A stretch of 27,847 nucleotides of DNA, taken from the NCBI GenBank assembly GCA_946628455.1, contig CAMOWP010000002.1:1-27847 (forward strand). Reading direction: 5' to 3'. The notes under the pieces are model-generated. The model saw only the letters and a program-made list of their open reading frames with translations. It was not told the DNA's origin and ran no database searches. Below are positions 14,562 to 20,686 of this stretch, one piece after another. This stretch comes from an uncultured Clostridia bacterium (GTDB taxonomy: Bacteria; Bacillota; Clostridia; Oscillospirales; Acutalibacteraceae). The position numbers were made by a program, and so were the translations under genes. How positions within the stretch are numbered: position 1 is the stretch's first letter; every line of letters begins with the position of its first letter.

Positions 14562-15126
14562 TGAGTTTTTAAGGATGAAGGCTCTGCTTGAGGAGGCGGG
14601 GCTTTCCTTTGAAAGCGGCGGGCTTTCAAACGCGGAGCTATGGGCGTATGCGGCAGGGCTTGAGACGGCGGCAGGGCTTATTGACTACACCGAAAGCGTT
14701 ATGATGATGCTGAGCGAGGATAAAAACGACCTTGCAAGATACGCAGACCTTCTGAAAATTGACAGGGAGAGATACACTGCCGACGAGCTTAAGGCTGAGA
14801 TTACAAGGAGGCTTTCGCTTCCCTTCGGGCAGAGCAGCTACACCTTAGCCGAGCAGGAGTTTGCAAGGGTTAAAAGCGGGGAGTACGCGCTGACTGCTGA
14901 GCAGTGCGTAGTTTTCGGCGCCTATGCGGGCGACCTCAGGGAGGCGGCGCTGTTTCTTAAGGCGTATTCTCCGTTTTGCGCTCAGCAGCGTTACGGCGGA
15001 GACGGCGACGCTATGACCTTTGATTTATGGGACAGCCTCGGCTACAGCTTCAACAGGCTCGACAGCCTTGAAATTACATTTGATTTTTCAGATTCTATAA
15101 GGAGTGATATTTTTGAGCAGCACTAA
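14554..15126 (+). CDS. Tail protein I / DUF2313-like baseplate protein (XkdU position)
   Basis: A 190-residue protein starting eight bases inside the end of the baseplate J gene, with GAGGTG upstream. The N-terminal helix bundle (LEEAGLSFESGGLSNAELWA ... LARYADLLKIDRERYTADEL-KAEITRRLSLPF) resembles XkdU/DUF2313-type proteins, where T(A)xxL...RR..i is conserved; the rest is beta-rich, ending in SLGYSFNRLDSLEITFDFSD. These proteins link baseplate wedge and fibre. The call depends on gene order as much as on sequence. Confidence 0.55.
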   Translation: MNDEFLRMKALLEEAGLSFESGGLSNAELWAYAAGLETAAGLIDYTESVMMMLSEDKNDLARYADLLKIDRERYTADELKAEITRRLSLPFGQSSYTLAEQEFARVKSGEYALTAEQCVVFGAYAGDLREAALFLKAYSPFCAQQRYGGDGDAMTFDLWDSLGYSFNRLDSLEITFDFSDSIRSDIFEQH

Positions 15127-15589
15127 CAAAACACCGCATTTAAGACTGAATTCCTGGATTGGCGGAGACGTTCCGAAGCGAACGGATTTTGTGAGCGACA
15201 ACGCGATTATTGACACCGTAGTCGGCGAGCACAACGACAACACGCAGATTCATATCAGCCAGAGCGAAAGAGAAAAATGGAACGCGCCGTACTATATCGG
15301 AAAATATATGGGAACGGGGCAGTCAACAAACACCGTTACCTTTGACGCGGGCTTCAAGCCTAAATGGGGCATACTCTTTTCGGTTGGCACATATGCTTCG
15401 GTTAACGATTACAACAACAAGGCGGATTACAACTATTTTGCAGTGTTTTCGGAAAAGGGGAGCATGGACGGCGTTACGCTCGGAGAGAACAGCATAACCG
15501 TTACGCAGTCTACCATTTCAATTCTCGGAACGGAATACAAGAGCTTTAACGAGAACGGTGAGACTTATGTTTTTATCCTTTTCAGATAA
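15113..15589 (+). CDS. Small tail-fibre-like protein
   Basis: A 158-residue protein, the last of the cassette. IHISQSEREKWN (about 49-60) is the phage tail-fibre motif H(I)-x-x-x-E-R-x-x-W-N, and a compact C-terminal tip domain follows (GFKPKWGILFSVGTYASVND ... TYVFILFR), resembling the tip domains of clostridial fibres. TTG at 15113 is taken as start because AAGGAG lies eight bases upstream; GTG at 15104 overlaps that site. No fibre-assembly chaperone, holin or endolysin follows. At this size it is among the smallest fibres I would expect, so the adhesion range is likely narrow. Confidence 0.7.
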   Translation: MSSTNKTPHLRLNSWIGGDVPKRTDFVSDNAIIDTVVGEHNDNTQIHISQSEREKWNAPYYIGKYMGTGQSTNTVTFDAGFKPKWGILFSVGTYASVNDYNNKADYNYFAVFSEKGSMDGVTLGENSITVTQSTISILGTEYKSFNENGETYVFILFR

Positions 15590-15597
15590 ATTTTTTC

Positions 15598-15626
15598 TTT
15601 ACATTAAATGATGAAAGTAATATAAT
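15598..15626 (+). promoter_or_regulatory. Promoter of the DUF1015 gene
   Basis: TTTACA (15598-15603) and a perfect TATAAT (15621-15626) with a 17-base spacer, right after the last phage gene. The transcript would start near 15633 and carry the heptad repeat as its leader. Its presence shows the DUF1015 gene need not depend on the phage operon. Confidence 0.75.
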
Positions 15627-15635
15627 ACTTACTTA

Positions 15636-15697
15636 GTTATTAGTCACCGGTCACTGTCGGTAGCCGGCAGTGACTGGCGGACGGTTAGCAGTTGTTT
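15636..15697 (+). repeat. 7-bp periodic intergenic repeat forming a leader hairpin
   Basis: Nine units of the form GTNNNNN, starting at 15636, 15643, 15650, 15656, 15663, 15670, 15677, 15684 and 15691, so spacings are 7 (one 6). Two units begin GC instead of GT. Within it GTCACTGTCGG (15650-15660) pairs with CCGGCAGTGAC (15664-15674), with loop TAG and three further flanking pairs: a stem of about 14 bp. No T tract follows, so it is not a standard terminator. It lies between the inferred start of transcription and the ribosome binding site of the DUF1015 gene. Confidence 0.6.
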
Positions 15698-15715
15698 GAA
15701 GAGGAGAGGTTTTAT

Positions 15716-16954
15716 ATGGCTATATTTAAGGCTTTTAATGCGTACAGACCGAGCGCGGAATGCGGCGATAAAATTCCTGCGCCGCCGTATGACGTTATGA
15801 ACAGCGACGAGGCAAGAGAGATGGCGAAGGGAAACCCGCTTTCATTTCTCCACGTTGACAAGGCTGAGATTGACCTCAGCCCGAACATTGACCACTATGC
15901 TCCCGAGGTTTACGAAAAGGCGAGAGAAAACCTTCTGAGCCTTGAGGAGGGCGGCAAGCTCGTTCAGGACAGGCAGCCCTGCCTTTACATATACCGCCAG
16001 GTTATGGGCGGAAGGTCGCAGACGGGAATAGTCGGCTGTGCCGCGATTGACGATTACATCAACAACGTAATCAAAAAGCACGAGCACACGCTTGCCAAAA
16101 AGGAGCAGGACAGAATCAACCATGTTGACAGGTGCGACGCGAACACGGGCCCGATTTTCCTGACTTACAGAAGCAGTAACGATATAAACTCAATTGTTAC
16201 GGCGTGGATAAGAAGCCATTCTCCCGCTTACGATTTCAAGCAGGGCAACGTTAACCACACGGTATGGGTTATTAACGACAGAGATATAATCAAGACTCTT
16301 GAGGGCTTATTTTCAAACGTTTCATCTCTTTATATTGCGGACGGGCATCATCGCTGCGCTTCAGCAGTTAAGGTTGCCGAGATGAGAAGGGCGGCGCACC
16401 CCGATTACAAGGGAGACGAGGAATTCAATTTCTTTCTTGCGATTGCGTATCCCGACTCAGAGCTTGAGATAATGGATTACAACAGAGTTGTTAAAGACCT
16501 TAACGGCAACAGCTTTGAAGCTTATCTCAGCTTGGTTGAAGAGAAATTCGACATTGAGAAGGTCAGCAAGGCTGCTACTCCCGAGAAGAAACACAGCTTT
16601 TTGATGTACTACAAAAAGCAGTGGTACAAGTTGACGGCTAAAGCGGGAACGTTTGACGAGAACGACCCGGTTGAACAGCTTGATGTTTCTATTTTGCAGA
16701 ACAATCTGCTTTCCCCGATTCTCGGAATTGAAAATCCGAAAACGAGCGACAGAATTGATTTTATCGGCGGAATCAGAGGGCTTGAGGAGCTTGAAAGAAG
16801 AGCTGAAAGCGATATGGAGCTTGCGTTTGCTATGCATCCTACTACTATTGAGGATTTGATGAGCATTGCCGACGCGGGCAAGATTATGCCGCCGAAATCA
16901 ACCTGGTTTGAGCCCAAGCCGCTTTCCGGAATATTTATTCATCATTTATCATAA
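15716..16954 (+). CDS. DUF1015 family protein
   Basis: A 412-residue protein with the family hallmarks in order: FKAFNAYRPS (4-13), PAPPYDVMNSDEAREMA (21-37), NPLSFLHVDKAEID (40-53), YIYRQVMGGRSQTGI (91-105), KHEHTLAKKEQDR (121-133) and IADGHHRCASA (207-217). The ADGHHR block is nearly invariant. DUF1015 members are widespread, soluble proteins often near serine-biosynthesis genes in Clostridia; no reaction is firmly established that I know of. The ATG at 15716 follows GAGGAGAGG; an upstream in-frame TTG (15692) would eat into the repeat and is rejected. Own promoter at 15598; terminator at 16959. Confidence 0.9.
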   Translation: MAIFKAFNAYRPSAECGDKIPAPPYDVMNSDEAREMAKGNPLSFLHVDKAEIDLSPNIDHYAPEVYEKARENLLSLEEGGKLVQDRQPCLYIYRQVMGGRSQTGIVGCAAIDDYINNVIKKHEHTLAKKEQDRINHVDRCDANTGPIFLTYRSSNDINSIVTAWIRSHSPAYDFKQGNVNHTVWVINDRDIIKTLEGLFSNVSSLYIADGHHRCASAVKVAEMRRAAHPDYKGDEEFNFFLAIAYPDSELEIMDYNRVVKDLNGNSFEAYLSLVEEKFDIEKVSKAATPEKKHSFLMYYKKQWYKLTAKAGTFDENDPVEQLDVSILQNNLLSPILGIENPKTSDRIDFIGGIRGLEELERRAESDMELAFAMHPTTIEDLMSIADAGKIMPPKSTWFEPKPLSGIFIHHLS

Positions 16955-16958
16955 AAAG

Positions 16959-16990
16959 AAGCCATCCAAATCTTTTGGATGGCTTTATTA
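16959..16990. terminator. Bidirectional terminator between DUF1015 and macrodomain genes
   Basis: A perfect 12-bp stem, AAGCCATCCAAA (16959-16970) with TTTGGATGGCTT (16974-16985), loop TCT, with T-rich ends on both strands. It lies between convergent genes and can serve both. Confidence 0.85.
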
Positions 16991-17009
16991 TAATTCAGCT
17001 GAAAATGTT

Positions 17010-17786
17010 TCAGGAGCTGAGGAGGGCAGAGTACAGCTCCTTGTCAAGGTCCTTGAAAACGTTGAAAATAACTTTGATTTTGCTGTTTTTTTCTTTTTTA
17101 TAATTCTTTACTGTTTCAACTGCGATTTTTGCGGCTTCGTCGTTAGGAAATGCGAAAACGCCCGTTGAGATACAGCAAAAGGCGATGCTTTCTATATTGT
17201 TTTTGTCAGCGAGCCTCAGGCATTCAAGATAGCAGGACGCGAGAAGAGCTTTGTCTCTGCTCCTCAGCGCGCCGTTAATTATCGGGCCTACGGTGTGGAT
17301 AACATAGTCGCACGGGAGGTTATAAGCGGGGGTTATCTTGGCTTTGCCCGTGGGCTCGGGGGAGCCCTGCGCCGCCATAATTTCGTTGCATTTAAGGCGA
17401 AGGCGCACTCCCGCAAAGGTGTGAATGCAGTTATCAATGCAGGTGTGGCAGGGGTAAAAGCAGCCGAGCATCTGAGAATTCGCGGCGTTAACTATTGCGC
17501 CGCAGGCAAGATTTGTTATGTCTCCCTGCCATAAATAGATATCCTCTTTGACGGGGGTGAGGCCATCAATAGCAACCTTGCCCTTTTTTTCGTTTTCCTC
17601 TTTTAAGTATTCGTCCTCAATTTCAAGATATTCCTCACTGATTTCTTCGGGCAGACGCACGTTGACAAGCGAGCGGTAGAGACCGAACTGCTCTTTTTCA
17701 CCTTTCGGGATTTCAACGTCCTTATATTTAGGGCTTTCGGAGAGGAGGTATTTGATTAACCAAAGCCTTTTTTCTGCGTTATTCAT
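17010..17786 (-). CDS. Zinc-dependent macrodomain protein-ADP-ribose hydrolase
   Basis: A 258-residue protein of the Zn-macro type. An N-terminal helical extension (1-80) precedes the macrodomain. QGDITNLACGAIVNAAN (87-103) is the ADP-ribose binding start, with catalytic-type Asn100 and Asn103. GCFYPCHTCIDNCIHTFAG (108-126) is the zinc-site hallmark of the SpyMacroD/SAV0325 class, with His114, Cys116 and His122 nearby. The phosphate loop is CISTGVFAFPN (205-215). These enzymes remove ADP-ribose from proteins. In other Firmicutes they sit with a SirTM sirtuin and a lipoylated GcvH-L protein; no such partner is here. Own promoter on the minus strand (TTGTAC-17-TATAAT). Confidence 0.85.
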   Translation of the reverse strand: MNNAEKRLWLIKYLLSESPKYKDVEIPKGEKEQFGLYRSLVNVRLPEEISEEYLEIEDEYLKEENEKKGKVAIDGLTPVKEDIYLWQGDITNLACGAIVNAANSQMLGCFYPCHTCIDNCIHTFAGVRLRLKCNEIMAAQGSPEPTGKAKITPAYNLPCDYVIHTVGPIINGALRSRDKALLASCYLECLRLADKNNIESIAFCCISTGVFAFPNDEAAKIAVETVKNYKKEKNSKIKVIFNVFKDLDKELYSALLSS

Positions 17787-17801
17787 ATTATCACCGCCTT
17801 T

Positions 17802-17830
17802 ATTATATCATAATGCTTTCAATTGTACAA
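17802..17830 (-). promoter_or_regulatory. Promoter of the macrodomain gene
   Basis: On the minus strand, TTGTAC (complement of 17825-17830) and a perfect TATAAT (complement of 17802-17807) are 17 bases apart, 16 bases before the start codon region at 17786. A good sigma-A match. Confidence 0.7.
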
Positions 17831-17845
17831 TTATATAAAATACTA

Positions 17846-17874
17846 TTGTTTTTTGAGCGTTAAAGTGCTAAAAT
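17846..17874 (+). promoter_or_regulatory. Putative promoter of the M28 peptidase gene
   Basis: TTGTTT (17846-17851) and TAAAAT (17869-17874) with a 17-base spacer, followed by TAGGAGG before the ATG at 17907. A moderate match, judged by eye. Confidence 0.5.
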
Positions 17875-17906
17875 GAATTTGACAAAAATCTTTTAGGAGG
17901 TTTCTT

Positions 17907-19241
17907 ATGAAGGAAGAAAACAGAAAATATGCCGAAGAAGCATATGAAATTGTTAATGACGCGGCGCTGAAAATCGGCTCTCGTCTTCCCGGCTCGGAAA
18001 ACGAGAGGAAGTTTCACGAATATATGGCTGACAAGCTCCGCGCTATAGGCATCAAGCCTGTTAAAGAGGAGTTTGCGGTTTCGCCGCGTTCGGGTATCGG
18101 CGGACTTTCATACGCAGGCTGGGCAGGCTTTATCGTTAGCCTCGGCGCATACCTTGCGCTTGCTATTCCGCAGCTGTGGATTCCGCTCGGAGCGTTCGCT
18201 TTCCTTGCAGTGTTCTGGCTGATATTCAGCTGTTTCCTTTACAAAACATGGTTTGATATGTTCTTCCCGCAGGCTATTTCGCAGAACTCCTACGGCGTTC
18301 TTGAGCCTGAGGACGGAAATGTTGAATACAACATTATTCTTTCGGGACATACGGATACGTCCTGGTGCTGGAGGCACAGTGAGCACGCTTACAAATATAA
18401 AGACAAGCCGATTATCGGAATAATCGCTACATACGGCAAGGTTGGCTTCGGCGCAGTTTGCTTCTTTGTTATGATGCTTGCAACAATCTTTATGTGCGTT
18501 GTAACCTTTGGCAGACTTTTTGACACAGGCTGGTACAACGCGCTTGTTGCTACAAAGTTCTTTGCAATATTCAACTACTGCCTTTATATCTTCCCCGCAA
18601 TTTCAGCGTTCGGCTGCTGGTTTGTAATTATGTGGGGCGACCCGAACGGCGACAACGCTTCACGCGGCGCTATGGATAACGCAACGGGTATTGCGCTTTC
18701 CTACGAGGTTATCAGATATTTCAAGGAAAATCCTGACAAGATGCCTAAAAACTGCAGAATTATTGACCTTAACGTCGGCTCGGAGGAGCCCGGCCTCAGG
18801 GGCTCAATGTTCTTTGCTCAGGAGCACAAGGGCGACGAGCTTACCAAAAATGCCTGGAACATCAACATTGACTCTGTTGCTGACAAGGATTACTTTGAGG
18901 TTGTTATTAAGGACGACTGGCAGGGCTGCCGCTTTGATAAGGATATGGAGCAGATGTTCAAGGATACTTTCAAGGAGCTTGATATCCCGAGCAAAACTAA
19001 CCACTGCATCCACAACCCTGTTGGCGGCTGTGATTCAACTCCTATGACAAGAGCGGGAATCAAATCCGTTACCTTCGCGGCTCAGAATCCTATGCTCACT
19101 TACTATTATCACACCTGGAGAGATATGCCTGACCGCTTTGAGATGGAAACAGTCGGCGACGGCTTTGACGTTGTTCTCGGCGTAATTGACAAGATTGCAA
19201 AATTCCAGGAGGAAAACGGTTACAGAGGACCGCAGAAATAA
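17907..19241 (+). CDS. Membrane-bound M28 family zinc peptidase
   Basis: A 444-residue protein. The N-terminus (1-60) has GSRLPGSENERKFHEYMADK, the typical opening of M28 aminopeptidases. Four hydrophobic segments interrupt the domain (about 70-88, 91-112, 180-200 and 215-242). The metal ligands expected for two zinc ions are visible: H148 and D150 in SGHTD, D257 in GAMDNATG, the E293/E294 pair in GSEEPGLRGS, D322 in NIDS and H402 in YYYHTW. All are present, so activity is expected, probably on short peptides at the membrane. The location of two pairs of membrane segments inside the peptidase is a feature of a clostridial subfamily. Strong TAGGAGG ribosome binding site. Confidence 0.88.
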   Translation: MKEENRKYAEEAYEIVNDAALKIGSRLPGSENERKFHEYMADKLRAIGIKPVKEEFAVSPRSGIGGLSYAGWAGFIVSLGAYLALAIPQLWIPLGAFAFLAVFWLIFSCFLYKTWFDMFFPQAISQNSYGVLEPEDGNVEYNIILSGHTDTSWCWRHSEHAYKYKDKPIIGIIATYGKVGFGAVCFFVMMLATIFMCVVTFGRLFDTGWYNALVATKFFAIFNYCLYIFPAISAFGCWFVIMWGDPNGDNASRGAMDNATGIALSYEVIRYFKENPDKMPKNCRIIDLNVGSEEPGLRGSMFFAQEHKGDELTKNAWNINIDSVADKDYFEVVIKDDWQGCRFDKDMEQMFKDTFKELDIPSKTNHCIHNPVGGCDSTPMTRAGIKSVTFAAQNPMLTYYYHTWRDMPDRFEMETVGDGFDVVLGVIDKIAKFQEENGYRGPQK

Positions 19242-19242
19242 T

Positions 19243-19279
19243 ACAAACAAAAAACCGCCGTCGGCGGTTTTTTGTTTGT
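19243..19279 (+). terminator. Rho-independent terminator after the M28 gene
   Basis: A perfect 18-bp inverted repeat (19243-19260 with 19262-19279) around a single T; the core ACCGCCG/CGGCGGT is followed by six T. The right arm runs straight into the heptad repeat at 19274. Confidence 0.9.
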
Positions 19280-19322
19280 AGTCGATAGTTAGTAGTCAGA
19301 GGTTAGAAGTTAGTGGTGATAG
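19274..19322 (+). repeat. 7-bp periodic intergenic repeat, seven perfect-spaced units
   Basis: Units of seven bases start with GT at 19274, 19281, 19288, 19295, 19302, 19309 and 19316, with no spacing error. Typical units are GTTAGTA, GTCAGAG, GTTAGAA and GTTAGTG. The pattern is that of the repeat at 15636. It lies between the M28 terminator and the PFK promoter, with no coding sign in any frame. Confidence 0.65.
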
Positions 19323-19339
19323 CTTCAATGCTTATGCAC

Positions 19340-19367
19340 TTGACAAAGATAAAAATTATGTTACTAT
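19340..19367 (+). promoter_or_regulatory. Promoter of the PPi-phosphofructokinase gene
   Basis: A perfect TTGACA (19340-19345) with TACTAT (19362-19367), spacer 16, about 33 bases before the ATG at 19400. AAGGTGGAG supplies the ribosome binding site. Confidence 0.7.
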
Positions 19368-19399
19368 ATACACATTAATTATTAATTTTAAGGTGGAGT

Positions 19400-20650
19400 A
19401 TGGCAAAGAATATGATAATAGGTCAGTCGGGCGGGCCGACTGCGGTAATTAATTCAAGCCTTGCAGGCGCGATTGAATACGGCTTGCAGAGCGATAAAAT
19501 CAGCAATATTTACGGAATGATTAACGGAATTGAGGGGCTGATGGAGGAGAACATAATAAGCCTTTCGGCTATGTTCAGGCATCTGCCTCACGAGCTTAAC
19601 CGCCTTAAGCATTCTCCCGCAATGTTCCTCGGCTCGTGTCGCTTCAAGCTCTCGAACAAGAGGGAGGAATTTGAGAGGATTTTTGAGGTGCTTGAATTTT
19701 ACGAGATTGGATATTTTATCTATATCGGCGGCAACGATTCAATGGACACCGTAAAGAAGCTTTCCGATTACGCAAAGTCAATCGGAAGCGACATCAGGGT
19801 TGTAGGTATTCCCAAGACCATTGACAATGACCTCAACGGAATTGACCATTCTCCTGGCTTCGGCTCGGCGGCAAAATATATTGCAACCTGCGTCCGTGAG
19901 GTTGCGTATGACACGAGCATTTACTCAATCAAGAGCGTTCATATTATTGAGGCTATGGGCAGAAACGCAGGGTGGCTTACCGCATCTTCCGTTCTTGCAA
20001 GGCAGGATAATATGCCCGCGCCTCACCTTGTTTACCTCCCCGAGGTGCCGTTCTCCGTTGAGCAGTTTATCAGCGATGTAAAGGCTAAGCTTGAGGAATA
20101 TAACTCCGTAATAGTTGTTGTTTCTGAGGGAATCAGGGACAAGGACGGAAATTATATTTCAGCCGCGCAGAGCACGAGCGCAGACCAGTTCGGCCACGCA
20201 AGGCTCAGCGGAACGGGCGCATATCTTAAATCGCTTATCGAAAAGGAAATCGGCTGTAAGGTGCGCGCGCTTGAACCATCTGTTCTTCAGCGAAGCGCGG
20301 GGCATATTGCGGCGCTCACAGACGTTAACGAGGCGTTTAACCTCGGCTCGGTTGCAGTGAGAGCGGCTGTTGACGAGAATAAGACGGGCGTTTTTTCAAC
20401 GCTCAGGAGAACGTCCAACAAGCCTTACTGCGTTGAATATGACACAGAGGACGTAAGCGTTGTTGCGAACGAGGAAAAGAAGGTGCCCGTTGAATGGATA
20501 ACAAAAGAGGGTAACGACGTTACTGACGAAATGGTAACTTATCTCAGGCCGCTTATAAGAGGAACGGTTCAGACTCCGTTCAGAAGCGGGCTTCCCGATT
20601 ACGTTGACATCAGGCATCTTGACGTCAGGAAACAGAGATACACAGATTAA
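19400..20650 (+). CDS. PPi-dependent 6-phosphofructokinase
   Basis: A 416-residue enzyme of the phosphofructokinase superfamily, converting fructose 6-phosphate to the 1,6-bisphosphate in glycolysis. IIGQSGGPTAVINSS (6-20) binds the phosphoryl donor. GGNDSMDT (110-117) replaces the ATP-type GGDGS; an Asp at this place is the sign of pyrophosphate use. PKTIDND (138-144) has the Lys typical of PPi enzymes. MGRNAGWLTA (186-195) is the sugar-phosphate binding motif. PPi use would make the step reversible and save ATP, as usual in anaerobic Clostridia. Single gene with its own promoter and terminator. Confidence 0.88.
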   Translation: MAKNMIIGQSGGPTAVINSSLAGAIEYGLQSDKISNIYGMINGIEGLMEENIISLSAMFRHLPHELNRLKHSPAMFLGSCRFKLSNKREEFERIFEVLEFYEIGYFIYIGGNDSMDTVKKLSDYAKSIGSDIRVVGIPKTIDNDLNGIDHSPGFGSAAKYIATCVREVAYDTSIYSIKSVHIIEAMGRNAGWLTASSVLARQDNMPAPHLVYLPEVPFSVEQFISDVKAKLEEYNSVIVVVSEGIRDKDGNYISAAQSTSADQFGHARLSGTGAYLKSLIEKEIGCKVRALEPSVLQRSAGHIAALTDVNEAFNLGSVAVRAAVDENKTGVFSTLRRTSNKPYCVEYDTEDVSVVANEEKKVPVEWITKEGNDVTDEMVTYLRPLIRGTVQTPFRSGLPDYVDIRHLDVRKQRYTD

Positions 20651-20680
20651 AAAAGCTCCGAGAATTATCTCGGAGCTTTT
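20651..20680. terminator. Bidirectional terminator between PFK and radical SAM genes
   Basis: A perfect 13-bp stem, AAAAGCTCCGAGA (20651-20663) with TCTCGGAGCTTTT (20668-20680), loop ATTA, with T runs on both strands. It lies between convergent genes. Confidence 0.9.
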
Positions 20681-20686
20681 AGCTTA

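Larger units (their letters stand above)
5095..15589 (+). mobile_element. Phage-derived head and baseplate cassette lacking a tail-tube block
   Basis: Seventeen consecutive plus-strand genes, many overlapping by 1-26 bases, in the order of PBSX-like myophages: packaging, portal, protease, capsid, head completion, hub, spike, wedge and fibre. Missing are sheath, tube, tail chaperone, tape measure, integrase, repressor, replication and lysis genes. No att-like direct repeat is visible at the ends, and codon use resembles the host genes on the right. None of the genes shows a frameshift or internal stop. It could be a domesticated particle (gene transfer agent, tailocin-like or transducing element) or a prophage reduced by clean deletions. 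Confidence 0.75.

Noticed and set aside
15572..15597. TTTATC/GATAAA hairpin plus T tract at the end of the phage cassette as a terminator.
   Set aside because: Only six A/U-rich pairs and the stop codon lies in it; too weak to call. Read-through into the DUF1015 gene is possible.
4843..15715. Search for att-like direct repeats flanking the phage cassette.
   Set aside because: Comparing 4843-5094 with 15590-15715 by eye showed no shared stretch worth reporting, and no tRNA gene is at either edge.
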